From Coptodactyla brooksi (taxonomy: Eukaryota; Arthropoda; Insecta; Coleoptera; Scarabaeidae), in contig JAWQRM010000294.1 in NCBI GenBank assembly GCA_033557675.1, forward strand, positions 1 through 24,657: a stretch of DNA of 24,657 nt. Direction: 5' to 3'. Below are positions 8,477 through 18,188 of the stretch, in pieces. Numbering within the stretch: position 1 is the first letter of the stretch; each line of letters starts with the position of its first letter. The notes under the pieces were generated by a model. It was not told the origin of the DNA. It did no database searches and worked only from the letters and a program-made list of their open reading frames with translations. The position numbers and the translations under genes were made by a program.

Positions 8477-10140
8477 GCATTTAATTTAATTTTAAATGAT
8501 CCTGTATTTAGTTTTGATTCTTGAGAATATTTTTTTTTACAGAATGCTTTTTATGTTAAGAATTTGTGTTTTAGTTCGTCCAAAAATCTGTTACACTATG
8601 TTGTCTCGCTTACTCCCGAATTGAACGGGATCCAGTATGTCTCACATACTTCCATACTACTTCCAAATAAATAACTGCCTATCGTTCGTTCTCCCCACTC
8701 TTTCAACCTCTTGTGTTACGTTGCGCTCTCTCGCTTGCTCTCGAAATGAATGAGGTCCAGTCCGCATCACTGCCGTAATTTCCAACGGGGCTAGTGGCTT
8801 ACCGCTGTTAGGTATATATATATATATATATATTCCTTTTCCGCAAATTGAAAAGGGATATATATTAAGTTCCTATTTTGTATTGGTTTCGTCATATATA
8901 GAATGGTGAATTAAATTGACAAATCTGGGTATTTAATAGAGCTATTTCAAAGTGAACAGTTACCTTGCACTCAATAAACTATATATTACCTACCCTGAAA
9001 GATTTTCTCTTGGGCGTTCGTGCGTGACTGATCATGAGCTGTAAAATATATTTATTGGGTTTAAACAAGTTTGCTTCCACGAAAAGAATAGATCTCTTCT
9101 TATAATCATCAAAACTGCGAATAACTTCATTAGCTACAGCAAGTGCGTTCTTTTAGTTAGGAGTTGTTTGAAGTTTTAACTTAACCTTTACGTACAGAAC
9201 GACAACATTTTCCAATCAAAATGGAATCCAAGGTTGGCGCATGGAGCCACTGTTAACACCGTGAACTGATTGTCCGAAACTGTGTATAAATGCCACAATT
9301 TATTTTCAGAACTTGATGAAGTTGAACTAAAAGCAATGTATCATAGTCATCAATGTGGAGTGCTTAAATAACAATAAATACCAGTACTGAAGCTGAAATT
9401 TTTGTAAACAAAACTCCAACAATTCCGTCTTTTGCCCACACACGGGAGCTCTTAACATCGAAAGAACTGAGAGCAAACTGAAAAGCTTCATTGTTAATAC
9501 TTGAAGTATGTTGCCTGACAGCGAGAACGTCAAGTAACTGCAATTGTTTTCAGTTATAATTATGTTATGTAAAGTAAATTCAGTTGACAGCGGTATCACC
9601 TGAGAGCATCTGTCAAGCCGACAGTACATCGTCAGTTGCTTCATCACTATCTGTAGGAGTGATGAACCAAAAAGGAAGCGAATAACTAAGTTCGTCATTT
9701 GTATACACGAGATTTTAATTTGTCGTAGTCAATTCGCTGTTATAATAGATTGAAAGTAAACGTGATTTGTTGATAAATGATTTATACAGGTGGTTCTTAT
9801 GAAAGGCTTTACTACGGTTTAAACATGTAAGATAGCTTTTAAGGTCTTCTAAGATGAATTTGCTGTTATTTCGTGAACACTGTGACACCCCGAATGGTGG
9901 GGAGGCCAATAACACGACTTCACCAAATACAAACCACCAACACAGAATCCTTCTTCCTTAGAGAATACCAACGTTTGAACTCCCACAAAGGCCAACCAGT
10001 TGATCAGTGGAGACTGGTCAAGGTTCAAAAGGAAGTAATAAGGGCGCTATGTAATTTTTATTGGACCGCTTTGCCATCGGAGTTTACATGAAATTCGCAA
10101 CAAAATACGAATCGCCAATCGTCCTGTGCGACTGTTTATT
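8477..10140. other. Long stretch without a recognisable gene
   Basis: It contains a (TA)n tract at 8813-8833, followed by a small stem-loop (CCTTTTC/GAAAAGG, about 8838-8860). Near 8600-8760 is a loose duplication of a motif (TCTCGCTTACTCCCGAA / TCTCGCTTGCTCTCGAA, each followed by a GTCCAGT-like word). Minus frame 9698-9327 is open for about 123 codons, but it is hydrophobic and Leu-rich without motifs and matches nothing I know. Nothing here could be tied to the 5' end of gene B. Confidence 0.4.
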
Positions 10141-10146
10141 TCAGCA

Positions 10147-10201
10147 AACCTTGGTCATCGTTGAATAGTTAGTCTATTCACGTTCAACGATGACCAAGGT
10201 T
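10147..10201. repeat. 19-bp perfect palindrome arms
   Basis: Arms 10147-10165 and 10183-10201 are perfectly complementary (AACCTTGGTCATCGTTGAA) with a 17-nt spacer. The spacer contains a second, offset stem (GAATAG/CTATTC, sharing bases with the left arm). It lies about 180 nt upstream of the BEL-like gag start. Confidence 0.9.
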
Positions 10202-10377
10202 ATTCTAGAAACCGTCGGTTTTCGATTTATTCTTTGTATTTTTGAAATTTAATTGACTCTCATAGGTTTGCGTAACTTCTTTGGTTAGGGTGACGTCACA
10301 TTGTATTTCTAAAGGTAACAAGTTCGTCATTTTCTTGTTCTTGATTCTCCTTTGCATTTTGTTATTTATTTTCCAAC

Positions 10378-11040
10378 ATGTCGCGATCTTTTGAGAATAT
10401 GCTCAAGGAGCAGATGGAAACGGCTCGTCTGATAGATATGTATTGGACGAATATACTCAAACCCGATAAACCTAATCGATCTGTGGGTTATTATGAGCAG
10501 CGTCAGATCAGTCTCAAAAGTGCATGGGATCGCTTCATTCAGACGAATTATGAGCTTGTCAAAATGAAGGATGCTCCTTCGTCCAACTACGTTCAGGAAG
10601 ATGTGAAGCTTCACATGAATAGTACCTTTCCTTCACTGTGTATACCTTATCTTAGAAACGTGACGCAATATAACGGGATAAACAAGATGATTTTCTGAAG
10701 AGTGGGTGGACCACTCTATATCCCAACAGTAAGCGCGTCTGGCGTGACATGAGAAATCGAAACCTCGAATCCTGTTCAGAGGTCAATTATTTTCTATGTA
10801 TTATTCTTGTCAATAAAGATAATTAACTACTTAAGCTTAAGATGACTCCACCAGCAGGCTCCTCTGCTACGATTGACCTTTTGAAAAGCATCAATGACCT
10901 CAACGAAGTATCAATGTCTTTTTGGATTATGTGACTATGTTGATACCATAATATAATATATTTGTTGATACCATTACAAATTTAGTAATTGCGATAGAAA
11001 CAGCGCATCACTGGGTACCTCAGATCATCTCTATTATTAA
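10378..11040 (+). pseudogene. BEL/Pao-type gag remnant
   Basis: An ATG in a plausible leader opens a 106-codon frame: MSRSFENMLKEQMETARLID, then SVGYYEQRQISLKSAWDRFI QTNYELVKMKD. This soluble helical pattern (short helices, Trp-x-x-Phe, a Leu-rich end) is what I would expect from the start of a BEL/Pao gag. After a decayed stretch, the same frame resumes at 10843 with PAGSSATIDLLKSINDLNEV, and a shifted frame then gives DYVDTII and IETAHHW. These look like the ...L-x-S-L-x-D-L... and T-x-x-W-E regions of Pao gags. No protease, RT or LTR was recognised. The family call is from memory of patterns and is moderate only. Confidence 0.5.
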
Positions 11041-11163
11041 AAAAAATGCATGTTTGTTTTAATAGTTTAAGAATTGGAGATTATTTCCCTTCACATGTAA
11101 AGGCGTCATTTTTGTCTTTCATTTACCCTGATTTATTCGAATAAAGTTTTCACAAGCTTTCAC

Positions 11164-11400
11164 AAGCCTGAGAAACCAAAACCACTTCCTTCAAGTTACA
11201 GGTCTGTTTGCTGGCTGACGATTTTCTCAAAACTTATTGAAAAGGTTATACACAGCAGATTAAATGAACGTTTACATGCTCGAGATATTTATTATACCTA
11301 GAGTACAGTTCGAATTCTGTCAGGGGCTGTTCACTCTTCACCAACTCCAAGGCATTATTGAATTTGTAGAAGACAGATACGAGGCGCGATCAAATAGTTT
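11164..11400 (+). pseudogene. Non-LTR retrotransposon reverse transcriptase fragment
   Basis: The frame at 11164 gives KPEKPKPLPSSYRSVCWLTI then FSKLIEKVIHSRLNERLHAR, the palm/fingers entry of jockey-like RTs (usually P-x-SYRPISLL-x-x-x-SK-x-EK). A frameshift near 11280 leads to IIPRVQFEFCQGLFTLHQLQ (usually I-P-x-x-QFGFR-x-x-x-ST-x-x-QL). The fragment ends near 11400 beside one copy of a 22-bp direct repeat. It is inactive. Confidence 0.87.
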
Positions 11401-12017
11401 CCGGACTAACTCTGTACATCGAAAACACAAAATACTGCAGACTGACACGGATAGACGGCAGTAGGCAAATGTCTCACGATATTCTGTTGCAAGTTACAGC
11501 GTATTGCATTGTCTAGTTGGTGTGTTATTCATGTTTGTGTTAAGGTGCAATTGTGTCGCGCTGCGATTTTTACGATGGATAGAAAAAAAGAATACTGTGA
11601 AATTTTGTTTTAACCTACAAAAAAAATATGCAACTGAAACATTTAATAGTTCCAACTATTAAATTGATATTTCAACTGTTAGATTAACGATTCAGCTGCT
11701 AGATTAACGTTTCTACTGTCAAACTTTCGTGTCAACTGTCAAATCGACGTTTCAAATGTAAAATTGACATTTCAACTGTCAAAGTGACATTTTAACTGTC
11801 AAATTAACGTTTCAGTTGTCAAATTGACGTTTCAACTGTCAAACTGACGTTTCAACTGTCAAATTGATGTTTCGATTGTCAAATTGACATTTCAACTGTT
11901 AACTTAACGTTTCAACTGTCAAATGAAATTGAAAACTAACCTTCCAACTTGAAATGCCAATTTGACAGTTGAAACGAACTACCGGGAACTATTTCCCGGA
12001 CTAACTCTGTACATCGA
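11401..12017. repeat. 22-bp direct repeat bracketing a 573-bp insert
   Basis: Identical 22-mers (central part GGACTAACTCTGTACATCGA) lie at 11401-11422 and 11996-12017. Between them are unique sequence and the 20-bp minisatellite. This could be a target-site duplication, or two copies of the same element segment left by rearrangement. Confidence 0.85.
11653..11931. repeat. 20-bp minisatellite, about 14 units, plus one inverted unit
   Basis: The consensus unit is CAACTGTCAAATTGACGTTT. About 14 units of exactly 20 bp are in register and diverge mostly by single substitutions. The unit contains the odd palindrome GTCAA-A-TTGAC. A complement-oriented unit follows at 11957-11976 (CAATTTGACAGTTGAAACG), so the array can fold back on its own end. 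Confidence 0.93.
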
Positions 12018-12049
12018 GAATCTGAAAGTGCCACAGTGGACTAGGAGTA

Positions 12050-12522
12050 CTTGGGGCAAAAAATATCTTAAGACTGGTTTGGGCGCTGGGGCATGCTAAC
12101 ATTCAAGACAATGAAATGGCAGATCCTGCAAAGCAGAATGTCGACAGCAATTTACTGGACTGGAACCCGTTCTTTCCGAGATAGAAGAGCTGAGATTAAA
12201 AAGATACTAAAACAGTGTCTACTTGAGGGAATCCTCAGAAGAGAAGACTACGAGATGTTCCTCAGCGATATTTCAAAAATAGTATCGAAGTGAATACCCA
12301 AGATGAATAAGAGGATGCAGTAGGGGGTGTGACGAAGAGGAAGAAACCTCGATCCACATAATGTGTTACTGTAAGGCATTCGTACGCAGTAAACATAGCA
12401 TTCTAGGGGCAGATAAACTGAACCTACAACAGTCAAAAACTGCTCCGTCAAGGAGTATCCTGGACTTTACTAACCCTGCTGTTCTCCTTGGTTTTACTAT
12501 ACACTTGTGGTCCTTCGTGTGA
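12050..12522 (+). pseudogene. Non-LTR retrotransposon RNase H and C-terminal zinc region
   Basis: From about 12068 one frame reads LRLVWALGHANIQDNEMADP, the fourth-Asp region of an RNase H domain (usually W-x-PGH-x-x-x-x-GNE-x-AD). A second frame (from 12093) continues with FRDRRAEIKKILKQCLLEGI. A third, from about 12317, gives CSRGCDEEEETSIHIMCYCK and then AFVRSKHSILGADKLN, the C-x-x-x-C ... H-x-x-x-C zinc region common after RNase H in R1/LOA/jockey-like elements. It ends at TGA 12520-12522. Two frameshifts make it dead. Its strand and family agree with the RT fragment to the left, and a large internal piece is missing. Confidence 0.87.
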
Positions 12523-12919
12523 CAGTCACCCGTTGTATGCAGGTACAGGAGGATTATCAAGAATAGCTCGAGATTAATATATTGATTTTATTACAGTATA
12601 TAAATGCAAAAAACGATAGAGAGCAATATTATTACTAACAAAAATGTATTATAATAAAAAATATTACAAACACTAAATTTAAAAACCAGAGAATATCAAA
12701 TAAATTCTTATATGCATTCAATCATTGCCTAATCTTTATACTGATGACAATAATACACCAAATGAACCTTACACAAACATTCTATTACACTTACAACATG
12801 TTATACTTGTTTTATTGTCACATCTTGAACACTTATTACATCGTGCTTTTATTTTTTACTGATTGCACCAGGTGTAGATGGCACTACTACTTCGCTACGC
12901 TGATGTTGAATTTTCTTTA

Positions 12920-14260
12920 TTACGGCGGTAACTTATTGAGTATTAATATCAGTTTGCCCAATTCTTCCAGAAACTGTCTTCCTTTGTTCAGAACGTTCCT
13001 ATTCAAATCTGGATTTATTTCTCTCCATAACATAAATGGATTGTAAGCACTAACATCAACTATATTGTAGAACAAAATAATAGGCCATCGATTGATTTTT
13101 CTTTCGCAAGAATATGCTGCAATACTTTGATCTAACGTTTCAACCGCTACTTTGGTAGAGTTATAATCTAGTATCGTTTCTGGCTTCTTGTCGTCCCTGC
13201 TGCTCGCTTCTTTATCACAGCGAATTGTGCTCATGAGAATAACGTTTTTATTTTTTTAGGCACATATTACACAATTGTGGTATCATTGGTAAAATAAAAA
13301 GTAGAACTGTGTAGTTCTTTATTTATTTCACGGGAATTTCTTTTGAGGAGCAGTTCACCTAATTTTTTGGACGTGAAAAAGCTATCACGTGTAACATGTT
13401 AGGCCAAAAACTACTTGTTTGACATTTTCCTGTATAAACTTGAGCTTTCAGGGAGTAGAAACTAATACTGTCTCAAAGTTTGGAAGGACAGTATCCTCTG
13501 AAGCCAACAAGTTGTTCGTCAACAGTAACATTATCACCTGCGTTGTACAGTTTAGGAATAATTTCTATCCACTTCGCCCAACACTCTTATAGGGGCTAAT
13601 TTGTCACTTGCTCTCATTTATTCACAATCGACCATGTCGTCAAAACGTAACATGGTGATATTCGATAAAAACTTTCAACGACATCGTTGCACGATAAATA
13701 GATCTACCGGTTTCTTCCCCCACAAACTTCTTAATTCGCCATGTGATTTATAAACTCCTGCCAACAACAATAATCCTATATATGCTTGTATTGTAATATT
13801 ATCCAAATCTACCTAATCGCATTCGTACACTCTCCGACCTTCAATATTGCTCATTTTCAACGTAATTTTTTCAAATGTAGGGTTCACAATAACTTGAAAG
13901 GCAGATATACTATCCTTCACTTTGGACATGGCATATCTAGTTAAACCAGGAGTCATTTTTATTACATTTTGACTAGCTGATCGTCCACTTTGGAGGATCA
14001 GCTAGGACCTTTCCTTTGGAGGAAAGGTTCTAACATCTAAGATATAACTTTGTTTTTTGACTGTACTAACTGCACAGGAACCACAGCATTTGTTTGCACT
14101 ATGTTATTCTCTGAAGAACCATAGTCTGCTTCGGATTTCTCATAGTCGGTATCATCGCTGGTATGAGTTTCAACCTCAGAAAAATAGATGCAAATGCATC
14201 TTCGGATGCATTTGCATCTATTTCTGCTATTTCTTCATCAGATAGAAATCGCCTCGCCAT
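12920..14260 (-). pseudogene. Decayed piggyBac-family transposase
   Basis: Reading the minus strand from an ATG at 14260 gives MARRFLSDEEIAEIDANASE, then an acidic stretch in a second frame (DDTDYEKSEADYGSSEN). Next come MSKVKDSISAFQVIVNPTFE and ITIQAYIGLLLLAGVYKSHG, RATMSLKVFIEYHH, WIEIIPKLYNAGDNVTVDEQ then LVGFRGYCPSKL. A stop follows, and then the C-terminal KKPETILDYNSTKVAVETLD and YSCERKINRWPIILFYNIVD. The order and motifs are those of the piggyBac (DDE_Tnp_1_7) family. The first catalytic Asp (VDEQL) is kept, but the third-Asp motif usually reading GGVDTLD is VAVETLD. Several stops and frameshifts are present. No Cys-rich tail or TTAA-flanked ends were identified. It lies in the gap between genes A and B. 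Confidence 0.92.
14182..14223. repeat. Perfect 19-bp hairpin with TTCG loop
   Basis: Arms 14182-14200 and 14205-14223 are perfectly complementary and enclose TTCG, closed by C-G. Each arm holds the nested palindrome GATGCA-xx-TGCATC and an octamer-like word (ATGCAAAT, 14188-14195; ATTTGCAT, 14210-14217). It lies in the N-terminal coding part of the piggyBac remnant and encodes EIDANASEDAFASI on the minus strand. Confidence 0.95.
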
Positions 14261-14261
14261 T

Positions 14262-14850
14262 ATTTATGATGCTGCTTATTCAATACTGTATATAAAGAAA
14301 CTGAAGTGGGCAGTACTATGGATGCACAGACATGCCCAGATATGCACAGACTTGTTTAACAAATTTAATAATAATTTCTTGTAAAAACTATTTGGCATTG
14401 TTATACTTTACGCACCAGCAAGTAACAACATCTTGGAAACAAATAATGAAAGATGACAAAATTATAGAACCTGAAAATCCCTTTTGGGACATATTGACCC
14501 GAGAAGCACTGCAGAGTTAAAGAAACAAGACTTTTGTAGGTGAGTGGTATAACTAGACGACACAGTGCACCAACATTGGAGTTGGTTACGAAGAATGGAG
14601 AAACTGGGAGGATTATGTAAAGCAGTTTTCACTACAACACCAAAACACAAATATAATTTAAGTTGCCATGTTATTAGTCTTTCATCGTTTTTGATAATGT
14701 TCTTATCGAAACGTTTGTCGAGCGCTAACCCACAACTCTGTTAAGTATAGTGGACACTTAAGTATAGTCAATTTTATTTCACTTACTATTAAAGAAGCTG
14801 TATCGTATTGATTGTAATGCAAAATCAATACACATCAATTGTAAGGGATT
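14262..14850. other. Intergenic stretch 3' of gene A
   Basis: This is AT-rich DNA without a recognised gene. A second AATAAA for the minus strand lies near 14775. No piggyBac end could be identified. Confidence 0.4.
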
Positions 14851-14854
14851 GCTT

Positions 14855-14860
14855 TTATTT
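14855..14860 (-). terminator. Poly(A) signal of gene A
   Basis: AATAAA is read on the minus strand (plus-strand TTTATT) about 20 nt after the stop codon at 14879. Its position suits a short 3' UTR, and the second AATAAA near 14775 is an alternative. Confidence 0.6.
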
Positions 14861-14878
14861 AACAGTAAAGACCAAATT

Positions 14879-15774
14879 CTACACAATACTAATCAGTGAT
14901 TTAGATCTTGTACGTTTCAAAATATTAATATTTTCCACAACGTCCTCCATAACTTGCAATGCATTTGCAATTACCGTCAGTCTCTTCAGGCTAATCTTAT
15001 CCCTCGGCCACTTTATCCCTTTCTTGGGCGGTAATTCTGGTTCAGGTTCAAATAACTGACTTGCAATCACTGCCATTTTGTCCAAATTTTCCTTTCTGAT
15101 GAAATGCGATTTTCTCATCGATAGCTTCATCTCATAGAAAGCAAGCTTTTCCCCTTCTTCAATATTTTGGTGGTACCATACGATAGACCGCATAAGTTCA
15201 ATATCGTCATCTGTTAGTATTGCCGAATTTCTTCTGACGCATTGGTTATACATATTTGCGAATACAATCAAACCCATACTTTCAAATTTATTTGATGAGA
15301 CGTAAACGACACCAGCAGCTTGATCTTCGTCGTTCAGTTTTTTAGTCACCTTCGGTTCATCGTCGTACATAAACACTTCGTTGTTTTCACCACCTGTTAA
15401 ATATTTTTTCTTTCGTTTGAAGAGTGCGAAATAATACTTGCATTCTTCCACGAAGTAAGTGAATATTGAATACGCAGGTTCTTGCTGGTGGATATAACGC
15501 CTTGAATTTTCGTAGTGTAAGGTTATTATTGCTATGTAGATCTTGATGAAATATGTAAATGATATCACGTAACCAATATAGAATAGTCTGTTAACTAGGG
15601 CTAGCATACTTCCATTGTCATCATATTCGTATTGTTCATACTGGTTTAGAACCAAAAGAGATATTACCGTCATTGAATGTGTTATAGTGCGGTAATCTGG
15701 ATTATACGATCCGAATAAGATATAGCCTATAATGATGTATTGGCAATAGATGACTATACTATATAGAAACGCAC
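14879..15774 (-). CDS. Polycystin-like gene A, last exon (S5, pore, S6, C-tail)
   Basis: The exon begins after TATTTTAG in phase 1. It reads AFLYSIVIYCQYIIIGYILF (S5), GSYNPDYRTITHSMTVISLL then VLNQYEQYEYDDN (pore loop), and RLFYIGYVISFTYFIKIYIA then IITLHYENSRR (S6). The LFGS-x-x-x-DYRT entry to the pore helix is a polycystin hallmark. Where PKD2-type channels have Leu-Gly-Asp at the filter, this has Leu-Asn-Gln, so selectivity or conduction is probably altered. The remaining ~200 residues are a charged cytoplasmic tail. Its end (SLKRLTVIANALQVMEDVVE) could form a coiled coil, like the assembly helix of polycystins. No EF-hand is seen. The stop is TAG at 14881-14879. The exon is 896 nt, consistent with phase. 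Confidence 0.88.
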
Positions 15775-15825
15775 CTAAAATATTGAAATTAGAACATAAT
15801 TATTATAACTACAGATAAATTTTAC
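15775..15825 (-). other. 51-nt intron, gene A
   Basis: The donor is GTAAAA and the acceptor is ATTTTAG, phase 1. Splicing joins FTIPLL(S) to AFLYSIVIY within the S4-S5/S5 region, exactly where polycystin sequence continues. Confidence 0.9.
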
Positions 15826-16485
15826 TGAGTAAAGGAATGGTGAAAGTGAATAGAGCTCTTTCGAATACTTTGAACATGAAACCATACCGTAAAAATCGCC
15901 ACGTACCCAATACTGCAAAACACATTAGAACGGCAATAGAAATTGTATACATTTCACTATAAGATGTAGCTGAAAAGTATTGAATGAACTTGTGTTCCTT
16001 GTTTCTGGATAAATCATCCAAAATTTCTTCTACAACTTTTTGTTTACGCATGTACAGGGTCGTAACACCAACGTTCCCCAGCCATATCAAGACGTCCAAC
16101 CAATTCGACAATTTTCTCCAAAAGGCCATCCTTTCAGTTACCATTTTAGACATTAAATCTCCTATTTGGTAGACGACTAATATGCAATATAAAATGAACA
16201 CCACTACAAGTATCAGTTCTCTTTTAACACTTATAAATAGCAATGTTACAGAGTAAATCATATAAGTTGTTGAGACGAATCCATCTGGATTACTTTCAAA
16301 AGTGATCGTTACTATCGAAAATAAATTTCTGTTAGCATTGTATACCCAGAACTCGATTAAGATTGCCCTAGTGTACATGTCCAGCCACTTTTCCTTGACA
16401 ATTTTCGTAATTACATCCTGGGTGTCTTGTAAGGTGCGGCCCCCAAAGTTGTTATACCCACCGCCATAGTAAGTTCCGACCCGAC
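15826..16485 (-). CDS. Polycystin-like gene A, exon with TOP-domain end and S2-S4
   Basis: After acceptor GTTTAG (phase 1) the exon reads RVGTYYGGGYNNFGGRTLQD, then VKEKWLDMYTRAILIEFWVY and NANRNLFSIVTITFE. This is the strongly conserved end of the polycystin/TOP domain (Y-x-GGGY ... W-x-D-x-x-TRA-x-x-x-EF-x-x-YN-x-x-NLF). Next come S2 (LILVVVFILYCILVVYQIGD), S3 (WLDVLIWLGNVGVTTLYM) and S4 (MYTISIAVLMCFAVLGTWRF). The exon ends in the S4-S5 linker (FKVFERALFTFTIPLL). It is 660 nt, phase 1 to phase 1, with no disabling change. Related insect channels include the polycystin-1-like and brivido groups, and the subfamily was not resolved. S1, the start of the TOP domain and any PLAT/REJ part must lie in upstream exons not found here. 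The ATG at 16378 is internal. Confidence 0.92.
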
Positions 16486-16872
16486 CTAAACATTAGTTAT
16501 TAATTCGACTCTAAACACAAGCTAAATTTAACTATAACTACTTGAAAATTAAGCAAAGTAATAAATCATAATTATCTCATCTCTGAGTCAAGACTGGAAG
16601 CAGCGACTGCAACAGAGCTATCAGTAACTTTAGAGAAGTATCGTACTACTTTTTAATTGGAATGTTATCTTTTATTTAAATATATTGTAGTTAGCAAATA
16701 TCGGTTACTAAATATATCGGTTACTAAACGTTCCACTAAAGAAAATTAGGTATAATAAAGAATTTAAAATATTGAAGAGTTAGCTATATATAACGGGTTT
16801 AACAAAAATATAATACATAATATTTTAAGAAAAAAGAAATTTAAAATCGACTTACGTAAATAAACTCTTCGA
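16486..16872. other. Start of gene A upstream intron
   Basis: Past the acceptor at 16486 the minus strand shows no clear coding exon. One short open tract near 16620-16565 (SSVAVAASSLDSEM) has no motif. The sequence is otherwise AT-rich. Confidence 0.4.
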
Positions 16873-17282
16873 GCAGCAGCTAAAGAAGAAACTAAACAGT
16901 TCATTAAACTCCCCTATGATAAAACCACTAAAGGATTAGCTTATATGTTGAAAACGTTCGATTTTAAAGTGGTATTTACTTATAACAACACTATTAAAAG
17001 TCAGTTAGGTAATCCAAAAAATAAAATGGAATAGACAAATTGAGGATTTATAAAATAAGTTGCACTTATTGCGATAAAAGTTATGTAGGCCAAACGCGTA
17101 GGTCTCTTAAAATTAGGTATAAAGAGCACTTAAATCATTCAAAAAACTATAAATCAGAGAAATCCAGTGTGGCTGCCCACATGATTACTCTTAACCACAG
17201 GATGAATGATAAACTAGAATTGATTAAACAAGTTAATTCAAATAATCAACTTGACACAGCGGAAAGCATAGAAATTTTTTAA
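16873..17282 (+). pseudogene. Penelope-like element, RT end and GIY-YIG endonuclease
   Basis: Frame one (from about 16873) reads AKEETKQFIKLPYDKTTKGL then AYMLKTFDFKVVFTYNNTIK, the linker after the RT of Penelope-like elements (…LPY-x-x-x-x-x-x-x). After stops and a frame change near 17035 comes RIYKISCTYCDKSYVGQTRR, then SLKIRYKEHLNHSKNY and AAHMITLNH, ending AESIEIF and TAA at 17280-17282. This is a GIY-YIG endonuclease (GIY is RIY, YIG is YVG). The catalytic Arg region and the C-terminal Glu are kept, as are the two Cys typical of the Penelope subtype. It is a 5'-truncated, frame-broken copy antisense in the gene A upstream intron. Confidence 0.9.
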
Positions 17283-17690
17283 ACAAAAATAAAATATGTA
17301 ATAACGGCTCTGTCCCTATACCTACCTCGATCCTTTTTGACCTGGTAGGTAGAATGACAAGGCAATTAAATCTAATTAGAATTCGATAAACCGAAACATA
17401 TACTGAGTTTTAAAACGATAGTATTGTGGTTGAGGTGTTTGTTAGTTCTAGTGACTACAAGATCACAAATATATCACAGAGCTTTTTCTAATAAGAACAC
17501 TAAATGCTTTCCAGTTGATGAAGAAAAGTACAGGCTTTGTGGTAAGTGTCTGTCTCAAATACTTTCTCCTTTAAATAAATGTACACCATATACTAAAAAC
17601 CACATATCATCTGATGATTCTCCACTAAGCGATTTGAGAAACGATGGATGCACTTCCGAAGCTACCGGATAGAACTTGATTACCAATAGG
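17283..17690 (+). mobile_element. Probable 3' tail of the Penelope-like element
   Basis: Frame 17424-17672 is open (for example SNKNTKCFPVDEEKYRLCGK) but unrecognised. At 17609-17637 lies CTGATGATTCTC followed by GAGAAACG, the same layout as the hammerhead-like core at 5257-5290: CTGATGA, a short complementary pair (TCTC/GAGA), then GAAAC. The boundaries of the element are not known. Confidence 0.4.
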
Positions 17691-17934
17691 AATTGGCAAA
17701 ATTGCTAAGTAAATACTAGTAGCAATGCACACCTAGCAACTCCATGCAATGCTGGTAACATGTACGTCTATTGTTGTTCCATAAATCAGGAAGAATTAAG
17801 CAGCGTCTAGAGAATTGATAAATTGATAAGCAGATTGATAAGTCACTAGCTTACACTGTCAAAGCTATCAGAGTAGATCATTCGATAAAGATTGCAAAGG
17901 GAAATGATGAAAGAACACATCTTCGACCTTCCAA

Positions 17935-18188
17935 TTTGACTTTATTCAGAGTATTTCCAAATTCCAAAAAATGATATAAAATCCGTCATATTCTTTTCTT
18001 TCTGGTCGCACCTTTTCAGTCAAAGTCCAGAATCATCTATTAGATAAATTTGCGATAAAAGCAGATGTTGCACAGGGTAACGTTTTGCCACCAATTCTTT
18101 TCAATACCTTTCTGTATGACAATTTCTGTTCCAACTCAGAAGATTCAGCAATGCGTGCCGATGATAGTTTGCCAACGATTATAACCTA
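17935..18188 (+). pseudogene. Non-LTR reverse transcriptase fragment (palm region)
   Basis: The sequence reads YFQIPKNDIKSVIFFSF, then GRTFSVKVQNHLLDKFAIKA, DVAQGNVLPPILFNTFLYDN and MRADDSLPTII. This corresponds to the jockey/R1-type RT region R-x-F-x-V-x-V ... G-V-PQGS-VLSP-LLF ... ADD. PQGS has become AQGN, and the FADD box is RADD. Only about 80 codons remain, ending in TAA. Confidence 0.87.

Noticed and set aside
9327..9698. 123-codon minus-strand frame
   Set aside because: It is hydrophobic and Leu-rich, without splice context or motif. It may be chance in AT-rich DNA.
11569..11610. Possible start of another transposase (MDRKKEYCEILF) before the minisatellite
   Set aside because: There are only 12 codons before a stop, too short to assign.
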